NCBI GenBank assembly: GCA_001940725.1
Contig: MDVR01000038.1
Location: 1 to 30,901 of the forward strand
DNA from: Candidatus Heimdallarchaeota archaeon LC_2
GTDB taxonomy: Archaea > Asgardarchaeota > Heimdallarchaeia > Heimdallarchaeales > Kariarchaeaceae
Reading direction: 5' to 3'
DNA: 30,901 bases
In this document: piece by piece, positions 1-6,898 of the stretch
Layout: the number at the start of each line of letters is the position of its first letter
Position numbering within the stretch: the stretch's first letter is position 1
Program-made: the position numbers and the translations under genes
Notes under the pieces: generated by a model
The model's input: only the letters and a program-made list of their open reading frames with translations
Database searches by the model: none
What the model was told of the DNA's origin: nothing

Positions 1-957
1 GAAGATTGTACGGTTCTGCAATACGTTATGTTATGCAAAGACTTGGTAGATTCAATTATCAACAACATTTTTTAGAACATGGATACAAAGAGCTAGAAAT
101 TCCTCCTAATAATAAAGGGAAGCATGTAATCGAGAAAAATGCACTTCATATTTGGCCTCGAGGAACTTTCATGATGATAGCTTTACCGAACCCTGATGGA
201 TCATTTACAGTTACACTGTTTCATCCATTTTCAGGTGAAAAAGGACTTGATTCTTTGGATACGGAACAAAAAGTAAAGGATTTCTTCAATGAATATTTTC
301 CGGATGCTGTTCCCCTAATGCCAACGTTAATTGAAGATTTTTTCAAGAATCCAAATGGGCTATTAGGTACGATACGCTGTAATCCATGGTATATTGAGGA
401 AAAAATATTACTCATTGGGGACGCAAGTCACGCAATTGTGCCTTTTTACGGACAGGGTATGAATGCAGCTTTTGAAGATTGTACGGTTCTGCAATACGTT
501 ATGTTATGCAAAGACTTGGTAGATTCAATTATCAACAACATTTTTTAGAACATGGATACAAAGAGCTAGAAATTCCTCCTAATAATAAAGGGAAGCATGT
601 AATCGAGAAAAATGCACTTCATATTTGGCCTCGAGGAACTTTCATGATGATAGCTTTACCGAACCCTGATGGATCATTTACAGTTACACTGTTTCATCCA
701 TTTTCAGGTGAAAAAGGACTTGATTCTTTGGATACGGAACAAAAAGTAAAGGATTTCTTCAATGAATATTTTCCGGATGCTGTTCCCCTAATGCCAACGT
801 TAATTGAAGATTTTTTCAAGAATCCAAATGGGCTATTAGGTACGATACGCTGTAATCCATGGTATATTGAGGAAAAAATATTACTCATTGGGGACGCAAG
901 TCACGCAATTGTGCCTTTTTACGGACAGGGTATGAATGCAGCTTTTGAAGATTGTAC
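1..957. repeat. Exact tandem duplication, 473-bp unit, inside kmo
   Basis: Bases 1-473 and 474-946 appear identical, and the first 11 bases of the unit recur at 947-957 before the sequence diverges. The period of 473 is not a multiple of three, so the kmo reading frame breaks at each junction. Base 1 of the window is also the first base of the unit, so how far the array extends leftward cannot be seen. I see no differences between copies, which means either a very recent event or an assembly artefact. Confidence 0.95.
3..548 (+). pseudogene. Kynurenine 3-monooxygenase fragment (upstream copy of the duplication)
   Basis: This reading frame repeats the middle of kynurenine 3-monooxygenase, from a segment with the motif YGSAIRYVMQRL to the FAD-binding stretch GDASHAIVPFYGQGMNAAFEDC. 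At the duplication junction it shifts frame and ends after about 17 unrelated residues. It lacks the N-terminal dinucleotide-binding region, which would lie left of the window, and the C-terminal helices. It is not expected to give an active enzyme. If the duplication is an assembly error, this fragment does not exist and its left flank joins directly to the downstream copy. Confidence 0.8.
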
Positions 958-1348
958 TGTACTAAACAATTTGATAAAAGAATATGGTAATAACTGGAAA
1001 AAGATTTACCCCTTGTTCAATAAATTACGTAAGGAAAATGTAGAAGCGATTGCTGATTTAGCATTGGAAAATTTCATAGAAATGAGGGATAAAGTAGCTG
1101 ATGAAAAATTCCTTTTGATTAAGAAAGCTGAAATGATGCTTTATGAAAAATATCCTGAACAAATCGTATCAAAATATTCAATGGTAACCTTTTCTCATAT
1201 CCCATATGCAGAGGCTAAAGCTAAAGGTGAAATATTAATATCCACTGTTTCTAAATATTGTGCAAATATAAGCTCAATTAATGAATTTGATTTGGAAGCG
1301 GCAAAGACCGAAGTACTAGAGAAATATTCAGAGTTAAATAAATTGTAA
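479..1348 (+). CDS. kmo: Kynurenine 3-monooxygenase, C-terminal part
   Basis: KMO is a flavoprotein that hydroxylates L-kynurenine to 3-hydroxykynurenine using O2 and NADPH. The 289 visible residues match the animal/bacterial family closely: LHIWPRGTFMMIALPN, YFPDAVPL and the second FAD motif GDASHAIVPFYGQGMNAAFEDC, then the helical tail with DLALENFIEMRDKV. Human KMO is about 486 residues, so roughly the first 170 (the GxGxxG Rossmann part) are missing here. The TTG at 479 is only the first possible start after an in-frame TGA at 473-475 created by the duplication; the native N-terminus must lie beyond the left edge. The gene heads an apparent same-strand run with the RidA-like deaminase (64 bp downstream) and the semialdehyde dehydrogenase. 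Identification is firm; whether a full-length gene exists is unresolved. Confidence 0.85.
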   Translation: MYGSAIRYVMQRLGRFNYQQHFLEHGYKELEIPPNNKGKHVIEKNALHIWPRGTFMMIALPNPDGSFTVTLFHPFSGEKGLDSLDTEQKVKDFFNEYFPDAVPLMPTLIEDFFKNPNGLLGTIRCNPWYIEEKILLIGDASHAIVPFYGQGMNAAFEDCTVLNNLIKEYGNNWKKIYPLFNKLRKENVEAIADLALENFIEMRDKVADEKFLLIKKAEMMLYEKYPEQIVSKYSMVTFSHIPYAEAKAKGEILISTVSKYCANISSINEFDLEAAKTEVLEKYSELNKL

Positions 1349-1412
1349 ATTATCAATAGCTTTACTATCTTCAAAGAATTATACATTTAATAAAATCAAA
1401 TTATCGGAATTT

Positions 1413-1835
1413 ATGTCAAATGGAGAAGCTCGTAACAGTAATCGTGCACCCTTGGCTGTAGGAGTGTATCCTCATGCAAGAAAAGTTGGAAATTTCTTGT
1501 ATCTCTCTGGAGTAGGTCCTCGTCAATTAGGTGAAACAACGATTCCAGGTGTTGAACTTGATGAAAATGGAAAAATAATATATTACGACATCGAAAAGCA
1601 ATGTCATGCAGTATTCAACAATATAAAGGTGATAGTAGAAGATTGTGGATCGTCGTGGGACAAGATTTTCGATGTTACGGTATTTTTAACCAATATGAAA
1701 GATGATTTTAAAGTTTATAATGAAATATATGCTCAATATTTTGGTAAGATCCAACCCTGTAGAACAACAATCGAGATAAATGAGTTACCTACCCCTATTG
1801 CAATTGAACTAAAAGTTATTGCATTAATTGATTAA
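1413..1835 (+). CDS. RidA-family protein, likely 2-aminomuconate deaminase
   Basis: This 140-residue protein has the YjgF/RidA (chorismate-mutase-like) fold, which works as a trimer with active sites between subunits. The segments PHARKVGNFLYLSGVGPRQ, GVELDENGK, YNEIYAQYF and the C-terminal PCRTTIEINELPTPIAIELK resemble bacterial 2-aminomuconate deaminases (AmnD/NbaF type) more than housekeeping RidA; the conserved Arg in the PCRTT segment is present. The expected reaction is hydrolysis of 2-aminomuconate to 2-oxohex-3-enedioate (4-oxalocrotonate) and ammonia. Its place between kmo and the aminomuconate semialdehyde dehydrogenase supports this. The ATG at 1413 has no clear ribosome-binding site. 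The alternative is generic imine/enamine deaminase activity. Confidence 0.8.
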   Translation: MSNGEARNSNRAPLAVGVYPHARKVGNFLYLSGVGPRQLGETTIPGVELDENGKIIYYDIEKQCHAVFNNIKVIVEDCGSSWDKIFDVTVFLTNMKDDFKVYNEIYAQYFGKIQPCRTTIEINELPTPIAIELKVIALID

Positions 1836-1989
1836 ATGCACTCCTAATCCTAAACTTGTGAAAATAAGATTTGTTTTTATGGATTGATGAATTATCAAAT
1901 CAAGAAAAAGATTAAGCATTAGGTAATTTATTAATTATTTATTTCGTAAATAGGAACATTCAATTTAATCATTGAGGAGCATGAATTAT

Positions 1990-3435
1990 ATGGAGAAATT
2001 GGAGAATTACATTGGTGGAAAATTGGTGGCACCAATTAATGAAAAATACATTGAGAATATCAATCCATCAAATGGGAAAGTATACTCATTAATTCCAAAC
2101 TCAAATGAAAGGGATGTATTAAAAGCCATTAACGCAGCTGAAGGAGCATTCTCGAATTGGTCATTAACTCCAATTGCGAAAAGATCAAAAATTCTATTGA
2201 AAATTGCTGAATTAATTGATAATAATTTAGATATACTGTCAGAAGCAGAATCAAAGGATAATGGCAAACCTATAAAACTAGCAAAATCTGTTGATATTCC
2301 AAGAGCTGCTGCAAATTTCCATTTCTACGGAACAGCCATACTCCATTCATCGACTCATTCGTATATTAATGAAGATACATCTATTAATTATACGCTCAGA
2401 CAACCAATTGGCATTGTAGGGTGTATTTCCCCTTGGAATCTTCCCCTTTATTTATTCACTTGGAAAATCGCACCAGCACTTGCAGCAGGTAATTGTGTTG
2501 TCGCCAAGCCATCTGAAATTACACCTATGACGGCGTATCTTCTGTCAAAAATTTGTATTGAAGCAGGACTGCCACCGGGTGTGCTCAATATTGTTCATGG
2601 TTACGGTCCAGATGTTGGTGAGATTATAATAAAACATCAAAAAATTAAAGCCATATCTTTTACCGGTGGAACCGTTACTGGTGCGAGAATTGCATCTATT
2701 GCTGCCCCAATGTTTAAAAAATTATCATTAGAGCTGGGAGGTAAGAATCCAAATATCATATTTGCTGATTGTAATTTTGAACAAATGATTGAAACAACTG
2801 TTAGATCATCATTTAGAAACCAAGGAGAAATTTGTTTGTGTGGTTCTCGGATATTTGTTGAACGCCCTATATATCAAAAATTTAAAGATGAATTTGTTGA
2901 AAGAACTAAGCAATTAATTGTAGGGGATCCCAAAAAAGATACAACGGATCTTGGAGCTATTGTATCAAAACAGCATTTTGACAAGATCATGTCCTATATT
3001 GAATTGGCAAAAGAGGAAGGAGGAGTAATACTTACTGGTGGTAAATCTGTTGAATTTGAAAACGAGTTGAAAAATGGATTCTATATACAACCCACAATTA
3101 TAGAAGAATTAGATCATCTCTGTAAAACAAATCAAGAGGAAATTTTCGGTCCTGTCGTGACAATAATGCCCTTTGATACCGAAATCGAAGTTTTAGAATA
3201 TGCAAATAGTACCATTTATGGTCTTTCAGCGACAATTTGGACTGAAAATCTCAATCGTGCTCATAGAATGGCAGCGAACGTTCAATCTGGAATTATTTGG
3301 GTAAATTGTTGGATGGTAAGAGATTTACGAACCCTCTTTGGCGGGATGAAAAACTCAGGAGTCGGCAGAGAAGGTGGTTTTGAAGCTTTAAATTTCTTTA
3401 CAGAAGCTAAAAATGTCACAATTAAGCTGAAATAA
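1990..3435 (+). CDS. 2-aminomuconate-6-semialdehyde dehydrogenase (ALDH8-like)
   Basis: An NAD-dependent aldehyde dehydrogenase that oxidises 2-aminomuconate semialdehyde, the product of ACMSD, to 2-aminomuconate. It is full length (481 residues from the ATG at 1990). It closely follows animal ALDH8A1 and bacterial AMSDH: ENYIGGKLV at the N-terminus, ESKDNGKP, SPWNLPLYLFTWKIAPALAAGN, the LELGGKNP motif with the general-base Glu, the catalytic Cys in NQGEICLCGSR, and EEIFGPV. In-frame starts exist at 1972 (TTG), 1981 (ATG) and 1990 (ATG). I prefer 1990 because GAGGAG at 1974-1979 then sits 10 bases upstream, a spacing that works; it is only one base from 1981. The gene lies 154 bp after the deaminase gene and precedes an oppositely oriented SDR. 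Its product is the substrate of the adjacent deaminase. Confidence 0.88.
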   Translation: MEKLENYIGGKLVAPINEKYIENINPSNGKVYSLIPNSNERDVLKAINAAEGAFSNWSLTPIAKRSKILLKIAELIDNNLDILSEAESKDNGKPIKLAKSVDIPRAAANFHFYGTAILHSSTHSYINEDTSINYTLRQPIGIVGCISPWNLPLYLFTWKIAPALAAGNCVVAKPSEITPMTAYLLSKICIEAGLPPGVLNIVHGYGPDVGEIIIKHQKIKAISFTGGTVTGARIASIAAPMFKKLSLELGGKNPNIIFADCNFEQMIETTVRSSFRNQGEICLCGSRIFVERPIYQKFKDEFVERTKQLIVGDPKKDTTDLGAIVSKQHFDKIMSYIELAKEEGGVILTGGKSVEFENELKNGFYIQPTIIEELDHLCKTNQEEIFGPVVTIMPFDTEIEVLEYANSTIYGLSATIWTENLNRAHRMAANVQSGIIWVNCWMVRDLRTLFGGMKNSGVGREGGFEALNFFTEAKNVTIKLK

Positions 3436-3449
3436 TTTTAATATTCAAC

Positions 3450-4244
3450 TCATAGACTTTTGGTTCTTCCACCATCAACGGGTAGATTTATTCCATTAAT
3501 ATAAGATGCAGCTGGACTTGCTAAAAATGCAGTTGCATAAGCAATCTCAGATGCTTCACCAAATCGATTCGCTGGAATAGTTTCAAAATATTTCTGCTCC
3601 ATATCATTTATTGATATACCCTGTTTTTCAGCATTGGAGGATACAATTGATGCCAAACGTTGCGTTTTCGCCATTCCAGGCAAGATGTTGTTCACTGTGA
3701 TATTAAACTGACCTAATTCATTTGCAAGGGTTTTTGCCCAATTTGCAACAGCCCCTCTTATTGTATTAGAAACGCCAAGGTTTGGTATTGGTTGTTTAAC
3801 TGATCCAGATATAATATTAATAATCCGACCATAAGATTCTTTTTTCATTCCATCAACTAATAATTTAACTAATATTTGATTACAAATTAGATGATTCCGA
3901 AATGCATCATAATATTCCTGAATATCTGCATTGATAGCTTGACCCCCAGGTGGACCCCCTGTATTATTAATTAGGATGTGAAAGGATTTTCCCGTGGATA
4001 AAAATGATTTAACACTCTCCTCTAATGAAGCTGGGTCGTTATTATCAGCAACTAAATAGGAGTTATTTTGTTTATTTATTTCATTTAATTCTTCTACGAC
4101 TGACTTTAGTTTTTCCTCATTTCTCGAAATTACAACAACTTCAGCATCAAGGTTTGCTAATTCAATTGCAACAGCATATCCAATTCCCTGTGTGCTCCCT
4201 CCAACAAGGGCCCTCTTACCACTTAATGATAAATGTGATTTCAT
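3450..4244 (-). CDS. Atypical short-chain dehydrogenase/reductase (SDR)
   Basis: A 264-residue classical-length SDR. The cofactor motif GGSTQGIGYA is near residue 15, NNTGG stands in for NNAG near residue 94, the catalytic-loop Ser is in IISGS, and the C-terminal glycine-rich segment is NGINLPVDGGR. The usual active-site Tyr-x3-Lys is absent: the aligned segment reads SNTIR, so Ser and Arg occupy those positions. This matches a known SDR subgroup carrying 'LSNxxR', whose chemistry I do not know. It is convergent with the semialdehyde dehydrogenase (14 bp apart) and divergent from the dioxygenase gene, so it is embedded in the kynurenine island and may act on a later ring-cleavage intermediate; that is inference from position only. 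Confidence 0.75.
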   Translation of the reverse strand: MKSHLSLSGKRALVGGSTQGIGYAVAIELANLDAEVVVISRNEEKLKSVVEELNEINKQNNSYLVADNNDPASLEESVKSFLSTGKSFHILINNTGGPPGGQAINADIQEYYDAFRNHLICNQILVKLLVDGMKKESYGRIINIISGSVKQPIPNLGVSNTIRGAVANWAKTLANELGQFNITVNNILPGMAKTQRLASIVSSNAEKQGISINDMEQKYFETIPANRFGEASEIAYATAFLASPAASYINGINLPVDGGRTKSL

Positions 4245-4328
4245 AATTTATTTGATACAACGTCTCTTAAAGTCTTTTTCTTCCTATCCCGAGAATAAAA
4301 TCGTTTTATTTTCATAGAAATTTTATGG

Positions 4329-4345
4329 TAAATATCAAATATTTA
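4329..4345. promoter_or_regulatory. 17-bp AT-rich palindrome in a divergent promoter region
   Basis: TAAATAT-CAA-ATATTTA is a perfect 7+3+7 palindrome. It lies about 85 bp from the SDR start and 74 bp from the dioxygenase start, between the two divergent genes. It could be an operator; AT-rich composition makes chance occurrence possible. Confidence 0.35.
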
Positions 4346-4371
4346 AGAAAATTATTTCTGTTCTGTTTATC

Positions 4372-4386
4372 TATCCCTAAGGGATA
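4372..4386. promoter_or_regulatory. 15-bp palindrome upstream of the dioxygenase gene
   Basis: TATCCC-TAA-GGGATA is a perfect 6+3+6 palindrome with GC-rich half-sites in otherwise AT-rich DNA. It ends 32 bp before the ATG at 4419, where an archaeal TATA/BRE region or start site would be expected, so a regulator binding here could block transcription of the dioxygenase. Confidence 0.45.
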
Positions 4387-4418
4387 ATTTTATTATTACC
4401 AAAATTGTGATTAAATTT

Positions 4419-4976
4419 ATGCCTATTAATCCTGTTTATAACTTAAAAGGATGGTTTGAAGACAATAATGACTCGCTTAAACCTCCAGTCGGTAACAAAC
4501 TTGTTTATGAAGATGATGATTGGATCGTGATGGCCGTAGGTGGACCTAATTCACGAAAAGATTATCATTTTCATTATAGAGGACCTGAATTTTTCTACCA
4601 AGTCAAAGGCGATATGATGCTCAAAATTAAAAGAGAAGACGAAAGTGGTAATCTCTATAATGATGATGTAATAATTAAAGAGGGAGAAATATTTCTAATG
4701 CCAAGAGAAGTAATTCATTCGCCACAGCGACCAGCTGGTAGTTGGGGGGTAGTATTGGAAGCTAAAGCTTTGCATGGAGAAAAAGATCACTTACGATGGT
4801 ACTGTGAAAATGAAAGCTGTGGTAATAAATTAGCTGATTTTGAATTTGATTTGAATAATATTGTTACAGAGCTTCCGCCACTTATGAAAAAATTCTTTGA
4901 TTCAAAAGAACTTAGAACTTGCGAAAAATGTGGTACATATTTAACAGAAGCTAAACCCTTTGAAATGCCAGCATAA
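4419..4976 (+). CDS. haao: 3-hydroxyanthranilate 3,4-dioxygenase
   Basis: A non-heme Fe(II) cupin that opens the ring of 3-hydroxyanthranilate with O2 to give 2-amino-3-carboxymuconate semialdehyde (ACMS). From the ATG at 4419 it is 185 residues; a GTG at 4407 would add four. The N-terminus NLKGWFEDN...LKPPVGNK is typical. Likely Fe ligands are H50 (KDYH), E57 (GPEFFYQ) and H100 (VIHSPQRP), with substrate-binding Arg46 and Arg104. A C-terminal rubredoxin-like metal site of the bacterial/fungal type is present, but its first pair is spaced C129-x4-C134 (CENESC) instead of the usual CxxC; the second is CEKC. The gene is divergent from the SDR and separated from ACMSD by a hairpin-rich gap. It needs molecular oxygen. 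Confidence 0.92.
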   Translation: MPINPVYNLKGWFEDNNDSLKPPVGNKLVYEDDDWIVMAVGGPNSRKDYHFHYRGPEFFYQVKGDMMLKIKREDESGNLYNDDVIIKEGEIFLMPREVIHSPQRPAGSWGVVLEAKALHGEKDHLRWYCENESCGNKLADFEFDLNNIVTELPPLMKKFFDSKELRTCEKCGTYLTEAKPFEMPA

Positions 4977-4988
4977 ATTTAATAAGGG

Positions 4989-5342
4989 CAAATCAAGGGA
5001 TTTGATAATTAATTAACTGTTATTGGCAGATGAAGAAATATTTAACAAAATCTGCCAATCGACCTAGTTAATTATTATACTAATATTTGAGAGATTAGTG
5101 ATATCTAAATTCAGCAGTTTAAATACCATATTTGATATCTACTAATGTTTATCGACTTCAGCTACCTAAGTGTTTAATTTAGGATGTAAAAACATTTTTG
5201 AAGTGATAAATAATCGCCTCCTAAATTTCAATAAAATCCATCATCTCCAAAATTACATAAATCGGTGTGACGTTCACTTATCCGTCACCCAAGTTGAAAG
5301 GCTGTTAAGCCTTTTAACTATCATGACAGATTTTTTCATGAT
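4989..5342 (+). ncRNA. Candidate structured RNA or leader between dioxygenase and ACMSD genes
   Basis: The 419-bp gap 4977-5395 has no convincing protein gene but holds consecutive inverted repeats: 4989-4994/4999-5004 (6 bp); 5022-5031/5050-5059 (10 bp, perfect); 5094-5105/5134-5146 (12 bp, one bulge); 5149-5160/5199-5209 (11 bp, one bulged G), which encloses two small stems at 5165-5169/5179-5183 and 5184-5187/5192-5195, a three-way-junction layout; 5267-5272/5283-5288 (6 bp); 5292-5303/5308-5319 (12 bp including one G-U, GUUA loop); 5320-5326/5336-5342 (7 bp). The last three abut each other and end about 53 bases before the GTG of ACMSD. I recognise no known RNA family: there are no RNase P, SRP or riboswitch consensus motifs. 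The strand is assumed from the flanking genes. Attenuator, riboswitch-like leader or decayed mobile element are all possible. Confidence 0.5.
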
Positions 5343-5395
5343 CGAAGAATAGTGTATAAACAAAGATACAAAAATCCTTATGAGAATTTAATATA

Positions 5396-6415
5396 GTGTC
5401 CAACCAGTTAACCATAGATATTCATACTCATATTCTGCCTGAAAAAATTCCGAATTTTAATAAACAGTTTGGATATGGCGATTTTATAACCCTGGAACAC
5501 CATAAACCACAATTTGCAAATATGATCAAAGGTGAAAAAATTTTTAGGGAGATTTATTGTAATTCATGGTCACCAAAAGTGAGAATTAAAGAGAACGAAT
5601 TATCAAAGGTTCAAGTCCAAGTATTATCAACAGTTCCAATAATGTTTAGTTACTGGGCAAAGCCTAAAGATGGGTTACAAGTTGCTAAATACCTTAATGA
5701 TGATATTTCCACTACTGTCAACAAATATTCAAAGAATTTTATAGGGCTGGGTACGTTACCTTTACAAGATCCAGAACTAGCAATTGAAGAGTTAGATAGA
5801 TGCATTAACGAACTAAATCTTCAAGGAGTAGAAATTGGGAGTCATGTTAATCAATGGAATCTAGATAATGAAATGCTGTTCCCAGTTTTTAAAAGAGCTG
5901 AAGAATTGGGAGCGGCAATATTTGTTCATCCTTGGGATATGATGGGATTTAATAAGATGGAAAAATATTGGCTTCCATGGCTTGTAGGAATGCCAGCTGA
6001 GACATCACTTGCGATATGTTCAATGATTTTTGGGGGTATATTTGAGAGATTACCCAAATTACGTGTTGCTTTTGCACATGGTGGAGGAAGCTTTCCCATG
6101 ACAATAGGAAGAATCGAACATGGTTATAATGTTAGACCTGATCTTGTTGCAATAGAGAACCAAGTTAATCCAAAAGAATATTTAGGTAATTTCTGGTTAG
6201 ATTCACTTGTACATGATGAAACCGTTTTGAAATATTTGGTTAAACTAGTAGGAGATGATAAAGTTTGTTTGGGCACAGATTATCCATTCCCACTAGGAGA
6301 ACTTGAACCGGGTAAATTGATAGAAAAATCGGATTTCTCGTTAGAAACAAAATCAAAATTACGCTCAGAAAACGCTTTAGATTGGTTAAAAATTGAAAAA
6401 GAAAAATATTTTTGA
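5396..6415 (+). CDS. acmsd: 2-amino-3-carboxymuconate-6-semialdehyde decarboxylase (ACMSD)
   Basis: A zinc-dependent amidohydrolase-fold decarboxylase that converts ACMS to 2-aminomuconate semialdehyde. This diverts the pathway away from spontaneous quinolinate formation and hence from NAD synthesis. The 339 residues match animal and bacterial ACMSD over the whole length: metal motif HTH at residues 10 and 12, QFGYGDF, STVPIMFSYWAKP, FVHPWDM (metal His), KYWLPWLVGMPAET, FAHGGGSFP and GTDYPFPLGELEPGKL with the catalytic/metal Asp. The start is GTG at 5396; no in-frame ATG lies just upstream. It follows the structured gap and is convergent with the thioesterase, whose stop is 9 bp away. Identification is very secure. 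Confidence 0.95.
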   Translation: MSNQLTIDIHTHILPEKIPNFNKQFGYGDFITLEHHKPQFANMIKGEKIFREIYCNSWSPKVRIKENELSKVQVQVLSTVPIMFSYWAKPKDGLQVAKYLNDDISTTVNKYSKNFIGLGTLPLQDPELAIEELDRCINELNLQGVEIGSHVNQWNLDNEMLFPVFKRAEELGAAIFVHPWDMMGFNKMEKYWLPWLVGMPAETSLAICSMIFGGIFERLPKLRVAFAHGGGSFPMTIGRIEHGYNVRPDLVAIENQVNPKEYLGNFWLDSLVHDETVLKYLVKLVGDDKVCLGTDYPFPLGELEPGKLIEKSDFSLETKSKLRSENALDWLKIEKEKYF

Positions 6416-6424
6416 ATACAATAT

Positions 6425-6871
6425 TCAAACTGAATCAGGTGATTCAAAAGATTCTAATATGATCCGGAGCTTTTCAGGTATTTTTTTTGCTTTAAAATTT
6501 TTATAATCAACGATAACCCGTGAAATTGTTCCTGCTGCACACATTTGATCCGTTCCATCTTCTTTCATTACATACACTTTGTGTGAGCTAGTAAAAGATC
6601 TATTACCTATTTTAGAAATATTCATTACCACTTTGATTTCATCATGAGCTCGTAAAGGATAAAAAAAACGGCAATTCTGCTCAACTATAGGTAATAAAAA
6701 ATCATCTTCTCTGTGTTGATTCCAACCAACTCCTTTTGATCGTAATGCAGCGTGAAATCCTTCATCGAAGTATGTTGCAAATGCACCGAAATAAACAATT
6801 CCTGCAGCGTCAGTATCTGAAAATCTTACTGTTTGATTAGAAATAAATGAATTAGTATTCAAATTGCTCAT
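6425..6871 (-). CDS. Hot-dog fold acyl-CoA thioesterase (4HBT family)
   Basis: A 148-residue single hot-dog domain protein of the YbgC/FadM/4-hydroxybenzoyl-CoA thioesterase type, which usually forms tetramers and hydrolyses acyl- or aryl-CoA. The diagnostic N-terminal segment RFSDTDAAGIVYFG is present, with the second Asp (D21) in the catalytic position. The helix ATYFDEGFHAAL follows, and the strand pattern RSFTSSHKVYV...AAGTISRVIVDY fits the fold. It reads toward ACMSD and away from the dehydrogenase. A role on a CoA ester produced downstream of kynurenine or aromatic breakdown is plausible, but the substrate cannot be read from the sequence. The ATG at 6871 is well placed. Confidence 0.8.
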   Translation of the reverse strand: MSNLNTNSFISNQTVRFSDTDAAGIVYFGAFATYFDEGFHAALRSKGVGWNQHREDDFLLPIVEQNCRFFYPLRAHDEIKVVMNISKIGNRSFTSSHKVYVMKEDGTDQMCAAGTISRVIVDYKNFKAKKIPEKLRIILESFESPDSV

Positions 6872-6898
6872 GGTAGATGATGCGATAAATCCTATAAT

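Noticed and set aside
1..1348. Programmed frameshifting to make one KMO from both copies
   Set aside because: The overlap is an exact duplication of the same domain, so joining the frames would give a protein with a repeated middle, not a natural enzyme.
5170..5352. 60-codon open frame on the plus strand
   Set aside because: It overlaps the hairpin-rich gap, has no recognisable protein features and its composition follows the stems; coding looks less likely than structured RNA.
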